46,976 bases of DNA, taken from positions 39,357-86,332 of the forward strand of contig JBNGIQ010008867.1 of the NCBI GenBank assembly GCA_049999765.1, given 5' to 3'. The stretch's first letter is position 1. Every line of letters starts with the position of its first letter. Below are positions 10,438-20,319 of the stretch, piece by piece. A model generated the notes under the pieces. It worked only from the letters and a program-made list of their open reading frames with translations, did not search any database and was not told where the DNA came from. Made by a program: the position numbers and the translations under genes. Source of the DNA: Phaeoceros laevis. Its lineage: Eukaryota > Anthocerotophyta > Anthocerotopsida > Notothyladales.

Positions 10438-10901
10438 CGCACCAGTCTGTGGCAGAATCCAGGTGCCTCCAAGAGCCTTCCCTTATCAAACTTTTCGAAC
10501 CAACCTCGGCGCGGCGGGACCTCGGCGGGAGCCTCGCTACGACATGAATATTAATAGCTAGTGAAGACAATCGCCGAACCCTAAGGCTCGGGATAGCGGT
10601 ATGGTTACCTGGAGTAGAAAGCCGGGTCGGGAATGGTAGTTTTTCTGGTTCGGCACTCTGAATTGCTAGTGAGTCTTGCCCACGAGAGGGGCCTGCCTTC
10701 CCGCCCTTTCGAGCGAGCCCTGAAGTCGCTTGAGCTGTCTTTCCGATGACAGGCAGACTGTTTTTTATCTTGACGCTCAGAAATTCGAACATTGTTGTGC
10801 TGGCTGAAGCTCGGAATTGATGTAGGTAGCTAGCTAGGTCGCTAAGCTAGTGTCTACAAGCGGCAGCGACCATGTCCCTAGCAATCCGAGAAGGCTGTTA
10901 C
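10438..10901. other. upstream region of the GIL1-like gene
   Basis: Between the truncated HSP70-like copy and the GIL1-like start. A minus-strand open frame (10792-10376) overlaps the GIL1-like start, but its product is basic and low-complexity with no recognised similarity, so I treat it as leader or promoter DNA. Confidence 0.45.
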
Positions 10902-11789
10902 CTCCTCCGATGTCTGCTATTACAAACTGGTCGTTCATCTTGAGATCAAGGTGCTTGGCCTTGTCCCAGCAGTAGAAGGAAGCCGCCTCAGGCTCCAAAA
11001 CTATCAGAAGCGGATGCGGGCTGGGAACTACACCTGTGGGTTTGCCAGCCACCACTACCATGCCAGCCTTCTCACTGACAGCACAAACTTTCATCCTCTG
11101 CTTGGCTGAATCGTCCCAGATTGCCGGTACCGTCAAGCACCATTGCACCTGCCATTTGCACTCGATTTCAAAGAAAAAACCTTGAAGTGCCTCCATTATT
11201 CTCTGCAAAACAATTCCAGACATGCATGCAGCAAGAGATTGAGAAGGCAACTTACATCCTTCCTGGTCAGTTGGGCCCCAAATTGCCTCTGTAACTGCTC
11301 GAAGACGAAGGAGGAAATGTTCGAAAGGTAGTCGGTTATACACACCTCTACTGTCAGTCCGGGAGGCAGCGGCTCAGCGGTGAGGGGCCCGACCGCCCTC
11401 CTGCGGACGTTTTCCTCCCCTGCCAGGTGCAGCTTGAACTTGCTTATGTAGAAACCCACATTGGCAGGCTCCTCGCCTGGGATTGATGAGCGCTCCTGAT
11501 GCCTACGAAGTCTGGCAGCTTGTTGAGCTGCCTCAGTGTGGGACACCAGAGCTGTCCAGCCCCAGGCTTCGAACTGGTAGGGATCCGAGCCGCCTCCTTC
11601 CGCCGGAAGGTAGTAGAGGCTGGTTTCTGTCTTGCAATAGGGCTTTCCGCCTCCCTTGCTGCTGTCAGGTCACTCGTAGAACTTGTAGACATCACCCGGC
11701 GAACTCTTGTGGGCGTAGGCAAATCCTGAAAAGGTCGTCCCAAAATCAAGGCCGACCACCACCCTTTCATCCCGAATTGAGAGAGACAT
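10902..11789 (-). pseudogene. HSP70-like (HSPA12-type) pseudogene D, N-terminal half only
   Basis: Minus-strand exons 11789-11256 and 11148-10902 match the first two exons of the 14.3-16.3 kb copy: [85 protein letters not shown] and VIADIGGG. The exon 1 donor (GAT|GTAAGT) is intact. An in-frame TGA at 11672-11670 replaces the conserved Trp of YEWPD. After the second exon, whose GGAG|GT donor is kept, the third exon with the rest of the ATPase and the substrate region is missing; the GIL1-like gene begins 465 bases further on. Truncation therefore falls at an exon boundary. Confidence 0.83.
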
Positions 11790-12441
11790 CGATCCCGAAC
11801 CTTCAGTTCGCACAGAAGCAAGCTCATCAAATGCGCGCAGAAGGAGGAGATGGAAGAAGAAGAAGAAGTTTATTTATGGTGTTCGGTTGGGCAAGAAGCC
11901 ATGGAGGGCTCGTATCTTCGCCAGCCGAAAAAAGAGCTGAGCAGGTACCTTGCACTCAAGACACAGGTACAGACCTGTCATTCATGAATGATTGCGCCGT
12001 CTCTCTGCAGGATCGGATCGGAGGTTCGGAGTGGAGCATTTACTACTGTCCATGTTTAGTTCCCGAGCCTCGGCCATCATAAATTGCACTTGAGCAGCTT
12101 TCATCATGTTGCGGCGTCCGTGCCGGTAAATGTGCCACAAACACCAATCTGTGGCAAGCACCGCGGAACCGTCGCATTATGCGTTGCACCGGCATTTGGA
12201 GGCCACAATCCTGGGAAGGTCTCTCTCGCACCAAGTCTTCTGGCCAGCGGCCCTTCCAGCTCGGGAATGAGTGTTCAAGATGATATGGACTGGGAGTACG
12301 AGCAGGCCGCAATGGAGAATGATATGTCTCGTGGTGCTCGAGTAGGGGGGCAGAGGATGCGTCGGCTATGTTTTTGGCGCTCTCCTCGCGTTCGGCGGAT
12401 TTCGCCACCTGCATCGATGGCGGCAAAGGCAGCGCCGGACA
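11790..12441. other. region between divergent HSP70-like and GIL1-like copies
   Basis: Head-to-head intergenic DNA. A short GAA-repeat lies at about 11848-11870. The plus-strand frame from an ATG at 12268 could be the N terminus of the GIL1-like paralogue but meets a stop at about 12461 and has no similarity to copy 1, so it is not called. Confidence 0.4.
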
Positions 12442-13808
12442 TTGTTGCCTTGCAATTGTGAGTCCGGTGGGCTGATTGCGTCAGGAGGGCATGACAGATG
12501 CTCGCAGTCCCATCGAATTTTGGAACTGGAGGCAGCGAATCTGAACCTTGAGAGTGCCAACCACGAGTTGCGCGTGACCGTGAAGGCATGGAAAATGGAG
12601 GTTGATAGGTTGAAGGGGGAGCATGCCCAGATGTTGACGGACTGCGAGGAGATGATGGCCAGTTCGCAGCAGCGACATGATGAACAATGCGGTGAACTGC
12701 ATCGTAGTTACCATCAAGTCAGCTCTGAGTCTGCGCATTTCCAGGTCAGGTGTCATTCGCTTCAACAGGAGGTTGCCCATCTTCAGGAACAAATCGGCCG
12801 GCTTGAAACGCGAGGGAATTTGCAGGGTGCCACTGGGTCCTACTTGATTCCGCTGCCACTCCGACCGAAGTGCAGCTGATAGCTGTCAAGACCAATCAGG
12901 CACTTGCCAGCTTCACCAAATGTTTGCTCTATGGGCTCGGGAAGGAGAAGGTGCTCAAGGATGAGATTCAAGAGGTGGCCAGAGATCACCTACCCGGCGT
13001 AGCTCTTGCCAGGAAGTCCGATGTGAAGTTCTGTTACCAGAGCATGGTCTCTGAGGTTCTGTTCTGGGGTTTCGAGGCCCTGGACTTTCAGATAGCCGAC
13101 TGTCTACCACCTGAGTTGGACTGGGAGAGGATGCGCTCTGGCAGTTACAGGCAATACGTGGAGCTGCGCTCAATCAAGGGCAATGAGGCCGAGTTGGTAG
13201 AGAGTCTGGTGTCCTCCATGGGCAGAGTCAGGTCAGCTGACCTCGACGGCGAACCAACATGCCTGGGAACTCCACCCACTTCGGACTGCCCACCGTGCTG
13301 TTGCTCCCAATTGCAAGGAGATTGTGATGGTGCCGGCCAAAGCAGGTTTTTGAGGTTGTCACATGAAGGTGCGAGGATTGATGAAGTCCAAGCTTGGAAA
13401 GTTCTGGAGCCAACAAGGTCCAGAGGACGTCACTTTGAGCGAGCAGCTTCTTCCACTGCTTACCTTTGTCTGGCTTTCTCACCTCTTGGTTTCCTCCTTT
13501 GAGCAACCCTGCGCTCTTATCAAGGTATGCATGCCCCAAGGCCTGAACGTGAAGTACAGAGAAGTAGGTAGCTGTGTGATTGGCTGCAGAATTTCTTCGT
13601 TCCTTGACCTTCAGTAGCCGTCTATCGTGTCTTGCAGCTACAGAAGGACATGACCTTCGATCCAGCCTACATGGAGAATGTGACAGTCCGAGATGACGAG
13701 CTTGAAAGCTTGGATGGACGTGTCCCTAGGGTTGCATTCATGACTGCACCAGGATTTCGAATTGGCAGGTCCCTGGTCAGGGCTCAAGCCTATTTGCAGG
13801 AGCCATGA
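12442..13808 (+). pseudogene. GIL1/IRKI-like paralogue, frameshifted
   Basis: Plus-strand paralogue of the gene at 8.8-10.4 kb. A coiled-coil exon (HRILELEAANLNLESANHEL to EVAHLQEQIGRLETR) leads to a GATGSYL motif, where one base is missing near 12848, and the frame resumes as VQLIAVKTNQALASF, SDVKFCYQSMVSEVLFWGFE and PELDWERM. The exon ends at 13231 (AG|GTCAGC); 13346-13524 and 13638-13808 complete it with LLPLLTFVWLSHLLVSSFEQ and FDPAYMENVTVRDDELE, ending VAFMTAPGFRIGRSLVRAQAYL. A second shift is needed near 13360 to join FLRLSH to the KVRGLMKSKLGKFW frame. Intron positions match copy 1. Two independent shifts favour a pseudogene; base-calling errors are the alternative. Confidence 0.78.
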
Positions 13809-14252
13809 CCTCGGAAGTGGCAGACTTACTAGAGATAGGCAGTTCGCGAAAAGAAAATTTGGGCTTCCTTTTATTTCTGGATGACCACATCTGCATGAGG
13901 GCTGTGCTATTCCTATACATAATCGGAGTTTGCTCTACACAAATACCAGACATAAGTTACTAGTGTCTTACCAATTTTGTATACAAATACTGCCAAAGGG
14001 CTGAAGTAGTCGACCTAATAGCACTCGCTGCAATGCTCGTGGTGCAATCTCTTGCCCGCAAATGCAGTGAAGCCTCTTGTAAAGCTCTCAAAGCACGCTC
14101 TCCAGCTGGATACTGCATAAGGCCGAGGTCTCTTCTCTGCTTGTTTCACCACTCTCAATGTTCATGAGTTTCATCAGACTGCAAGTGGGCTCTTCCGCAA
14201 TGTGCGGTTCTCTTTTTGGCGTCAACTGCTGTGCCCACAAGCATAGCAGACT
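13809..14252. other. intergenic DNA between convergent genes
   Basis: Convergent 3' ends of the GIL1-like paralogue and the HSP70-like gene. No coding or RNA feature seen. Confidence 0.5.
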
Positions 14253-16325
14253 CTATCCAGTCGAACGCCAGGGTAACCGCCCCGGCCCTAAGGTGTGAAG
14301 AAAGGGCACCTCTGCCGGGAGACTTTCCACCTTCTCGGTGTTACCAAAATTCAGCCGAGTAGCACAGACTTGGATGGTTGACTTGCCGAAGTACATGGAC
14401 AAAAGGATTTCCCGGTCCTTGTCCAGCTCAATCCCACCTTCTATCTCCATTGCAAAACAGCCTTCATGTACCACTCCTTGGTCTGTGACGTACCGGGGTG
14501 CGACATCATCACTGCAACTAAAAATGCTGATGCTCACTTTTTGCTGCCCCTGGTGTGAAGGAGAGTACGCATGGCGTACGCACTGATTTACTTCAACCTC
14601 CGAGCCTTTGAAAACAAACACGCTGAATACATCAGTGCAACAGTAGACTCCTTCGTCCAGCTTTCTAAGCTTCTCCCAGGAGTCCTCCCCATTCACAAAC
14701 CTCCTGCACACCCCAATGCCATATGTCTTGCGAGAAATTCTGGAAACGATACCATTGGTGTCTATGCCCATCAGAACAGCTCCATGAGAAATCGCACAGC
14801 CGGGCTCTGGAGGGTTGATGATCTGTGGAACGACGCCACACAAAGCACTTCTAATTGTCTTCATCAAGTAGGGCGAAGAAGAAAATCCCCCAACAACCAT
14901 CAACATCTTGACATTGTCTTTGACCCTTGCTCCAATGAGCCGGATGATGTCCAACACAATAGGATCAAATATGCTCTTTACATTAGCACTCGTCAGCACT
15001 AATTCGTCATACCCCTTGGCTCTCGGCTCCAGCCCCTCGCTCCGGTCGTAGGCTGCCCACGCACTAGAAAGACTGGCAGGCAGGTAGAGCTTGCTGTCTC
15101 CTTCACCGTCAAAGGTTCTTTTTATAGCCTCCCACCTGCTTTGAAGATTGAGCCACACAAATGCATTTTCATAGACGAAATCCTTGAGGCATCCAATTTC
15201 ACGGCCCAAGAACCTGGAGAAGTTGCTGTCCACGTGCGGACCCCACACAGAGCCCCGGAGCTAACTTGAACTTCTCTTATTCTAAGCTGAGAATCCCCGT
15301 TCGCCCTGGAGTGCACAACGATGTCAGTCGTACCTGAAAAGCCACCACATGGATTAGCCAGTCGAGCACATGGAAACAGGGCGCCAAACCAGAAGATCGA
15401 CCGGAGTCCTGAAGCACCAAGAGGATGAGGGCAGAACTGTCAAGTAGCAGAGGCCTGCACAGATTATACCTCCTCCAACGTCTGCTACGATGAAGTGGTC
15501 GTACAGCCTCAAATTCAGGTGCTCGGCCTTGTTCCAACAATAGAAGGAAGCCGCCTCAGGCTCCAAAATGGGCAACAGAGGATGCGGACTCGCTTCCGCA
15601 TCTTTAGGGGTGTATGCCCCAGCTACCATTCCGGCCTTTTCCGCACAAATCTTCATCCTCTGTTTTGCAGAGTCATCCCAAATGGCGGGGACTGTTAAGC
15701 ACCACTGCACCTGCAATTTCCAACCGATTCAATGTCGCAGAAAAGATGCAACCTGTGCTACACCAGAAAATCATGGACTCACATCCTTCATGGTCAGCTG
15801 GTCCCCGAACCTCCCCCGAAGATGATCTAACGCGAATGCGGAAATCTTGGACAAGTAGTCCTCGACGCACCTATCCACTGTCAATCCCGGAGGCAGCGCC
15901 TCAGCTGAGACGGGCCTGGTAGCCATTCTGGATTTGCGCACATTTTCCTCCCCCGCAAGGTGGAGCTTGAACCGTGTGATGTAGAAGCCTACATTGTACG
16001 CTGCTCCCTCGCTGCGCTCCTGACTGAGCTCTCGCTGGCGATGAGCCCTGGCGGCTTTCTGCACTGCCTCTGAGTGGTGCGCCAGGGCCGACCATCCCCA
16101 GGCTTTGAGCTCGTAGGTCTCGCTGCTGCCATCTTCCGGCTGAACGTAATACAGGCTAGTCTCAGTCTTGCAGTAGGGTTTGCCGCATCCCTCGCTGGAG
16201 TCCGGCCACTCGTAGAACTTGTAGACATTGTCAGGAGACCCCTTGTGAGCATAAGCGAATCCTGAGAATGTCGTCCCGAAGTCGAGCGCCACCACCACCG
16301 TCGCGTCCCGAACTGCCCCAACCAT
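14253..16325 (-). CDS. HSP70-like protein, HSPA12-type, most complete copy (one frameshift)
   Basis: Minus-strand exons 16325-15783, 15710-15470 and 15333-14253 give about 621 residues if one base is restored. Actin-fold ATPase motifs appear in order: [20 protein letters not shown] (phosphate 1), [60 protein letters not shown] (connect 1), [22 protein letters not shown] then TDIVVHS (phosphate 2), [20 protein letters not shown] (adenosine) and [15 protein letters not shown]. There is no classic HSP70 beta-sandwich or EEVD end, so this is the divergent HSPA12-like group, whose cellular substrate is unknown here. The shift lies in a CCCC run at 15241-15244, where a fifth C would restore the frame, so an assembly error in a homopolymer is quite possible. 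It is the only copy of the family with all three exons and the C terminus. Confidence 0.78.
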
Positions 16326-16955
16326 CCCTGATCATAGCTTTCTTACGATTGCCCAAGTGGTTCAGACTCTAGATGCCAAGAGCCCGTTTGCGAGAGCGCC
16401 GGTTTGACCGGAGAACTGTTTCGGAGCGATGGGCTCTCTGGGATAGCCCGCCGCGAAAAACTCTCCCGAGCCACCAGTGGCAATCCCCAACCTCTCGCTC
16501 GTTAAGGTCGGTTCGGAAAGGAATCGGCTCGGAGCGCAGTCATTGCGGCGTCGTTACTAATAATAGTTCGGAAGTGAAATGTTATGATGAATGTGTCGTG
16601 CCCATTTGCCAACTCGACAGTACGGTACACTTGGTTACGCCTCATCCTCTGTTCGCATCCTGTTCGAGAGCCTGCGATCCCGTCATCACATCCGGGTCCG
16701 ATCGCAGGATCATGAAATCGAGATTGTGCTTGTCCTTGTGATTTGTGATGAGGACCTCTTCCCGTCGAGCTGTGGACACCACACGCAATTTGAATTCTGC
16801 TTCCAAGCAGATGGAAAGCGGGAAATCGGTTCCTTGCTGCCTTGGCATTCTGGGGCCGGGGCCCTTATCTGTCGTGATTGCTATCCAGCAGGTCAGTCTT
16901 CTTCAGAATTGAGCTCACAGTTTTTGTGACACTGGTTGCTCCTGCTTTCAGTGGA
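16326..16955. other. region upstream of the MTOPVIB-like gene
   Basis: Possible 5' leader. An open frame ending with a donor-like CAG|GTCAGT at about 16891 could be a leader exon spliced to the exon beginning after TTTCAG at about 16952, but its translation has no recognisable family motif. Confidence 0.35.
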
Positions 16956-19860
16956 CGACCATGGACTCTCAGGCAGACTATCCTCTTGCTTTACGGGTGT
17001 GCAGCCAGCAATTTGCCTCGCCTCAACCTGCGTTCAGCCAGAACACTCTGCCGCTACCACTGTGCAGCGAGAATGTGTTCCCGCTGCCTCTCTGCAGCCA
17101 CCGTCACAGCGCCTTCACAGCAGCTCACGCGGTGCGGCAATTGGCAGCATTTGCTTCTAGATAGCTCCTCTGCTCTTGTGAAATTGGATTCCACTGTGGT
17201 ACTAATAGGAGCTCATCGCTTGCTTCAGTTGATATCCGATGCGCTCTTGCGATGCAGTGGCTCCCGTGAGCCTACGCGCATCACCGTGAGCTTCTCCAAG
17301 ATGGATTGCCTGTCATCTTCCCAGTATCAGGCTTTCAAATTTGAAGGTTAGATGCTTGGAAGCTGCAAACTGTTTCTCCTTTGGTACTCGTCTATCGGTT
17401 GCAGAATCCCTCCGGGTTTCAAGCTCCATGCTCCTCGTAATGCAGTCGCCGACACGGGCCGGGGAGTGGCCGTCAGCATGCTTGGAGACTTTTACCCATA
17501 CTATCTTCATCCATGTTTTCACTCCCTTTCCGCTGGAACTGCGACAGACAATGTCTTCTGGGGTAATTTGGATTTGTCTGGGGGAGATGTCAGCTTGTCC
17601 TTAACTGGTACACCTTGAGAACTTACTGGTGAAGCTCATTGCAAAGCTGAGAGCTGCTGTTGTGCGTCGTGCAGATGGAGTTTTCTCCGTGATTACAACA
17701 GGTGCCGTTCGTTGCGCTTTCGTGTTATCTAGACCTTGTTCACTGAGTCTGAATCCTTTCAATCTAAGTGCATGTTGCTGATCAATAACGTAGTGGAAGA
17801 ACGTGTAATGTGCATTCCTTCTAGACCAGTGCTTTTTGCGTTTTCGGCTGATCATATTTTTAAGGCATCATCAGCCGCTGGCGAGCAGAATATGCGTTCC
17901 TATCAGATGCAGGTGGAGGCAAACTTGATGCCTCAGGTCATGCAGCTTCAACCAGTGGCCAAGGCTGTCCGGACAATGAGGTACTAAGTTTTTCCCTTGC
18001 CATGTAAGGTCTTCTCATGCTGTCAGTTTTCTCGTAGTCCAGTCAACTCCATTTCTAACCACACTGATCAGCGCTTGCTCAACCTTCAACGTGATGTGAA
18101 GTGGGACACAGTCGTCAATGACTTTCAAAGGCCAGTACGAAGAGTTCTTCAAGTACGTGCAACAACTAATTCTCAAGGTGAGGTATGCTGCTTTTACTGC
18201 TTAGCGGTAACAAGCTTCTCTTGTACTTACAGGTTGGCTTATGTTCTTGCAGGTTTCGCTGCTGAACACCAAGGTAACATAGAAGCGCTGGCATCTACTT
18301 TTTGTGTGGCAGACAGAGGCCTTTGCATGAATACCTAGAGGTTTACTTGAGAAAATAGCAAGACATTTGCTCTCCTTATCCAAAGCTGACCTGTTTACTT
18401 TGAAGTCTGATAATCGTTTTCCTTGCTTTTCCTTGAGAAGAATCTATTCCTCGAACTCTGCTTTGAAAACTTCGACAGTTTCCGGACGCACATCCAGAGT
18501 GGTCCGGAATTCCTGGTTTGTGACGGTGGGCTCAGACTCCCTGAGACCATGTCAAGTCTTCAACGGTTAAGCACAGGGCTTGTCGACTATCTTATCGAGC
18601 ATGTCTACCAATTTAGCCAGCAAGCAGAGGCGAGTTACTTCAGGTGAGGCCAGGCCGTCTGTCAAGAACCAAACAGGCACGGAATGAGTCCTTGATTGTT
18701 TCTGTCACTGACAATGCTTTTGCTCGAGATAATGCTGTCATCTAACAGTCTATTGTTTCTAGGACAATGGTAAATGTTGGTGAGGGACGAAGTTGTGCAG
18801 ACAGGGGTAAAACTGTTACGGATGTCTGTTTTTCAGTACTGGAAAAGGACCCAGCTTTTAGTGTAGCATCCACTGAGGCACCAGCAATGACACAGGTTAG
18901 ACCTCGTTTATGCTGATTCATGGTGAGCACTCAGGCAGGTCCCCTTCTTTCACCACTTCACTGTGAGAACGGCCTCCCGTATTTTTATTACCAGGTCCTT
19001 TTCTATGAAGACTTCTGTTACCATCACATTCCAGAGGCCCTTTTGGATACTTTGAGGAATAAAATAGCTTGGAAGCGATTCGGCTTGAAGATTCAGAGTA
19101 TCCACATTAAACAATGTGGCGGTGCAGTGATCAGTTGGGAGGAGCTTCCCCGGCATGTGGACACCTACCTCGTGATCCACACTTACCGCGACTATAATAT
19201 CCTCTAGTTTGTCCCCATTGCTTTTACTTTGGGTGCCTGTTACGTTAGGAATGTGCTTGACCACTGCGTCGTTACTTCATCCTCTTAAGAAGGTTCCTCA
19301 GCTGGATGCTTACCTGTACCTAGAAGGACCAAGACAAAGAGGGAGACAACGATGTTCAAACGAGCCTTGGAACAAGCCCTGGAGAAAGTTAAGAAAGCTT
19401 GTCCAAGTCTTTTTGTGGCTGAGCAAATCAAGGAGGTATGGAGTGATTTGGTGCCTTTCAGAGCTACCCGCCTGCTGTGTGCTCTGTTGGACATGTTCGC
19501 ATCTGGTTTCCTGTTGACCCAGGGACTGGATGGCAGATGAAGCGGCTGGCTCCAGACTTGTCTCGTTGTCTCGCGGGGTTGATCAGTTCTTCCAGCAACC
19601 ATGCTTTTAGAGAAGAATGTGCCAACGTGCTTGGACTGGCAGCCCCAGACCCACAGTCTCTGGAATTTTGTATCAGAGACAAACTGCTTAAGGTCATTGA
19701 TCCGGATGGAGTGCACAACGTGGATGAGGGTGTAAGTTGTGTGAACTGGATGAGGTCTGTGCCGGACCCGGTCCTGGATAGCCAGACTAGTACTGACAGT
19801 CAGCCAAGTAGTACTGACAGTCAGCCAACATATGTTTTTGATATGGAAGTTGAGGAGTAG
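16956..19860 (+). CDS. MTOPVIB: meiotic topoisomerase VI B-like protein (MTOPVIB), multi-exon
   Basis: MTOPVIB partners SPO11 proteins to make meiotic DNA double-strand breaks. The call rests on colinear similarity to the Arabidopsis protein as I recall it. A GHKL-like segment reads AHRLLQLISDALLRCSG near 17210-17260 and HLENLLVKLIAKLRAAV ends at 17661. Exon 18441-18643 reads ELCFENFDSF, GPEFLVCDGG and LQRLSTGLVDYLIEHV; 18763-18895 reads VNVGEGRSCADRGKTVTDV; and the exon from 18995 reads VLFYEDFCYHHIPEALLDTL and ISWEELPRHVDTYLVIHTY. About 19302-19435 gives KRALEQALEKVKKACPSLF, and 19537-19860 gives RLAPDLSRCLAGLISSSSNH and FREECANVLGL. Junctions 18643/18763, 18895/18995 and 19435/19537 close in frame. 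The 5' exons, a frame change near 17600 and the junction after 19206 are unresolved, so the gene may be damaged or mis-sequenced. Start is approximate. Confidence 0.72.
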
Positions 19861-20129
19861 AGTCAAAGGAGAAGGCTCATTACACTTCGAACTTAAGCAA
19901 ACTTCCTTCGAAGGGAAACCACTTTCCCTTCAGACTCCCAGACTGGCCTCTCGAGTAGATATGCGTTACTTGGATGTATATTAGAGGGCGAGTACTTTAA
20001 TCTCTTCTGGCGATTCGGCACTTTGTGAGCATTAAGGGACATGTCCGTCACAAATCGACCGTGGGAGGAACTTACGCAGCTAGTGAAGTTGTTATAAAAT
20101 TATGTAGATCAAACTATGCACATCCAGAA

Positions 20130-20201
20130 GGGCATTTGGTCTAGTGGTATGATTCTTGCTTAGGGTGCAAGAGGTCGCGAGTTCGATTCTCGCAATGCCC
20201 C
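20130..20201 (+). tRNA. tRNA-Pro (anticodon AGG)
   Basis: A 72-base cloverleaf. Acceptor GGGCATT pairs with AATGCCC (20194-20200), the D arm carries AGTGGTAT, the anticodon stem CTTGC/GCAAG encloses the loop TTAGGGT with AGG at the anticodon, and the T arm GCGAG-TTCGATT-CTCGC is perfect. The A box (TGGTCTAGTGG) and B box (GGTTCGATTC-like) are present. No intron and no encoded CCA, as expected for a nuclear gene. It lies alone, 0.27 kb after the MTOPVIB-like gene. Confidence 0.96.
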
Positions 20202-20319
20202 TTCTCAATGGCTCATGGTAACTTTACTGGAGTCATTAGGCTTTTGTTAAGGACAGTCGGAATTCTGGTAGTTGAGTTCAATGCGTACACGCTTTTTGGG
20301 CGTGGGCGCCTGCTAGGGG

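Noticed and set aside
16591-16892. A possible first coding exon of the MTOPVIB-like gene with a donor-like end
   Set aside because: Its translation does not match the N terminus of MTOPVIB proteins, so it may be leader sequence. It was left out of the model.
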